Source: Flavobacterium limi
GTDB lineage: Bacteria; Bacteroidota; Bacteroidia; Flavobacteriales; Flavobacteriaceae
Reading direction: 5' to 3'
DNA length: 64,000 nucleotides
NCBI RefSeq assembly: GCF_010645075.1
Contig: NZ_JAADZV010000008.1
Coordinates: 62,001-126,000, forward strand
The notes beneath the pieces are model-generated. The model searched no databases. It saw nothing but the letters and a program-made list of their open reading frames with translations, and was not told the origin of the DNA. How positions within the stretch are numbered: the first letter of the stretch is position 1; every line of letters begins with the position of its first letter. A program made the translations under genes and the position numbers. This document shows, in pieces, positions 63,730 through 64,000 of the stretch.

Positions 63730-64000
63730 ATTTTTTATGCTTCCATCTTTTGTGCGTCCATAAATAATATTCCGGTGCTTCATAAATTTGTTTTTCTACT
63801 TCTCTTATATACATTTCTGTAATTTTAAAATCTTCATAATCTTTTGGATTATCTGCAAGAGAAAGAAAAGTGGCTTCGTAATAACCTCTTTTTACTTTTT
63901 TTACTTTTACCATTATAACGCTTAAATCGTATTTTTTTGCAAGCATCTCAGCGCCGGTATGAACAGGAACTTCAATTCCCATAAAATCGTTTGAATGAAA
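63728..64000 (-). CDS. lipid A biosynthesis (lysophospholipid) acyltransferase, 3' part
   Basis: The visible end of a minus-strand gene cut by the right window edge; the frame is open to base 64000. It reads FMGIEVPVHTGAEMLAKK, then YYLWTHKRWKHKK at the end, as in LpxL/HtrB-like acyltransferases of Bacteroidota. The apparent Met at 63982 is internal. Adds acyl chains to lipid A or lysophospholipid; membrane-bound. The HxxxxD catalytic motif lies outside the window. Confidence 0.88.
   Translation of the reverse strand, partial: FHSNDFMGIEVPVHTGAEMLAKKYDLSVIMVKVKKVKRGYYEATFLSLADNPKDYEDFKITEMYIREVEKQIYEAPEYYLWTHKRWKHKK

Noticed and set aside
1..64000. tRNA, rRNA, CRISPR, prophage or integrase
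   Set aside because: I saw no cloverleaf ends, spaced identical repeats or recombinase motifs. A tRNAscan or CRISPR search would settle it.

Overview
The window looks like a piece of a Flavobacterium-type chromosome (Bacteroidota). It is AT-rich. Promoter-like boxes follow the Bacteroidota TAnnTTTG pattern rather than the E. coli -10. Shine-Dalgarno sequences are scarce. Marker families are type IX secretion (T9SS) parts and cargo, a gliding-type C-terminal domain, PorQ, PorP/SprF, DUF1599, DUF2911 and BlaI/M56 pairs. I see no rRNA, tRNA, CRISPR array, integrase or insertion sequence.

Layout. Positions 1-6199: a 5'-truncated giant surface protein (FG-GAP and HYR repeats, type B T9SS tail) followed at once by its probable PorP/SprF partner. 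6234-6460: two lipoprotein stubs. 6524-9388: a two-component pair on the minus strand. 9657-12624: M48 protease, folP and DUF1599. 12709-18933: DoxX-like and unknown membrane proteins, PorQ, an L,D-transpeptidase-like protein, cmk and a nucleoside permease. 19001-21883: a minus-strand block of mostly unknown secreted proteins plus an M23 peptidase and a spermidine-synthase-like protein. 21946-22292: a decayed acyltransferase. 22364-24835: an XRE regulator divergent from an M14 peptidase across a set of matching palindromes, then an Lrp regulator. 24930-28190: PEP carboxylase, DinB and a 46-residue gene. 28279-32657: two tandem copies of a BlaI/M56 sensor-repressor pair. 32817-41263: housekeeping and peptidase genes.

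41397-52551 is the metabolic core: a nine-gene run (plus the GNAT gene) encoding arginine synthesis through N-acylated intermediates (GNAT, argG, argC, argD, argF', argB, argE, argH) with proA and proB inside. Glutamate feeds both branches. The carbamoyltransferase acts on an N-acyl-ornithine, so the deacylase ArgE should work on N-acyl-citrulline. Most spacers in this run carry inverted repeats, and a short Arg-CGG-containing leader ORF precedes it.

52634-64000: two DUF2157-like membrane proteins, a T9SS-exported pectate lyase, an ECF sigma/anti-sigma pair, glutathione peroxidase, a dihydrouridine synthase, GNAT, menD, a CvfB-like S1 protein and the cut-off end of a lipid A acyltransferase. 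Most of the window is ordinary chromosomal core. The points most worth a second look are the XRE operator array, the duplicated BlaI/M56 system with a frameshifted repressor and plug-like tail, the arg leader and hairpin-bearing spacers, and the Ser in the ArgF' specificity position.
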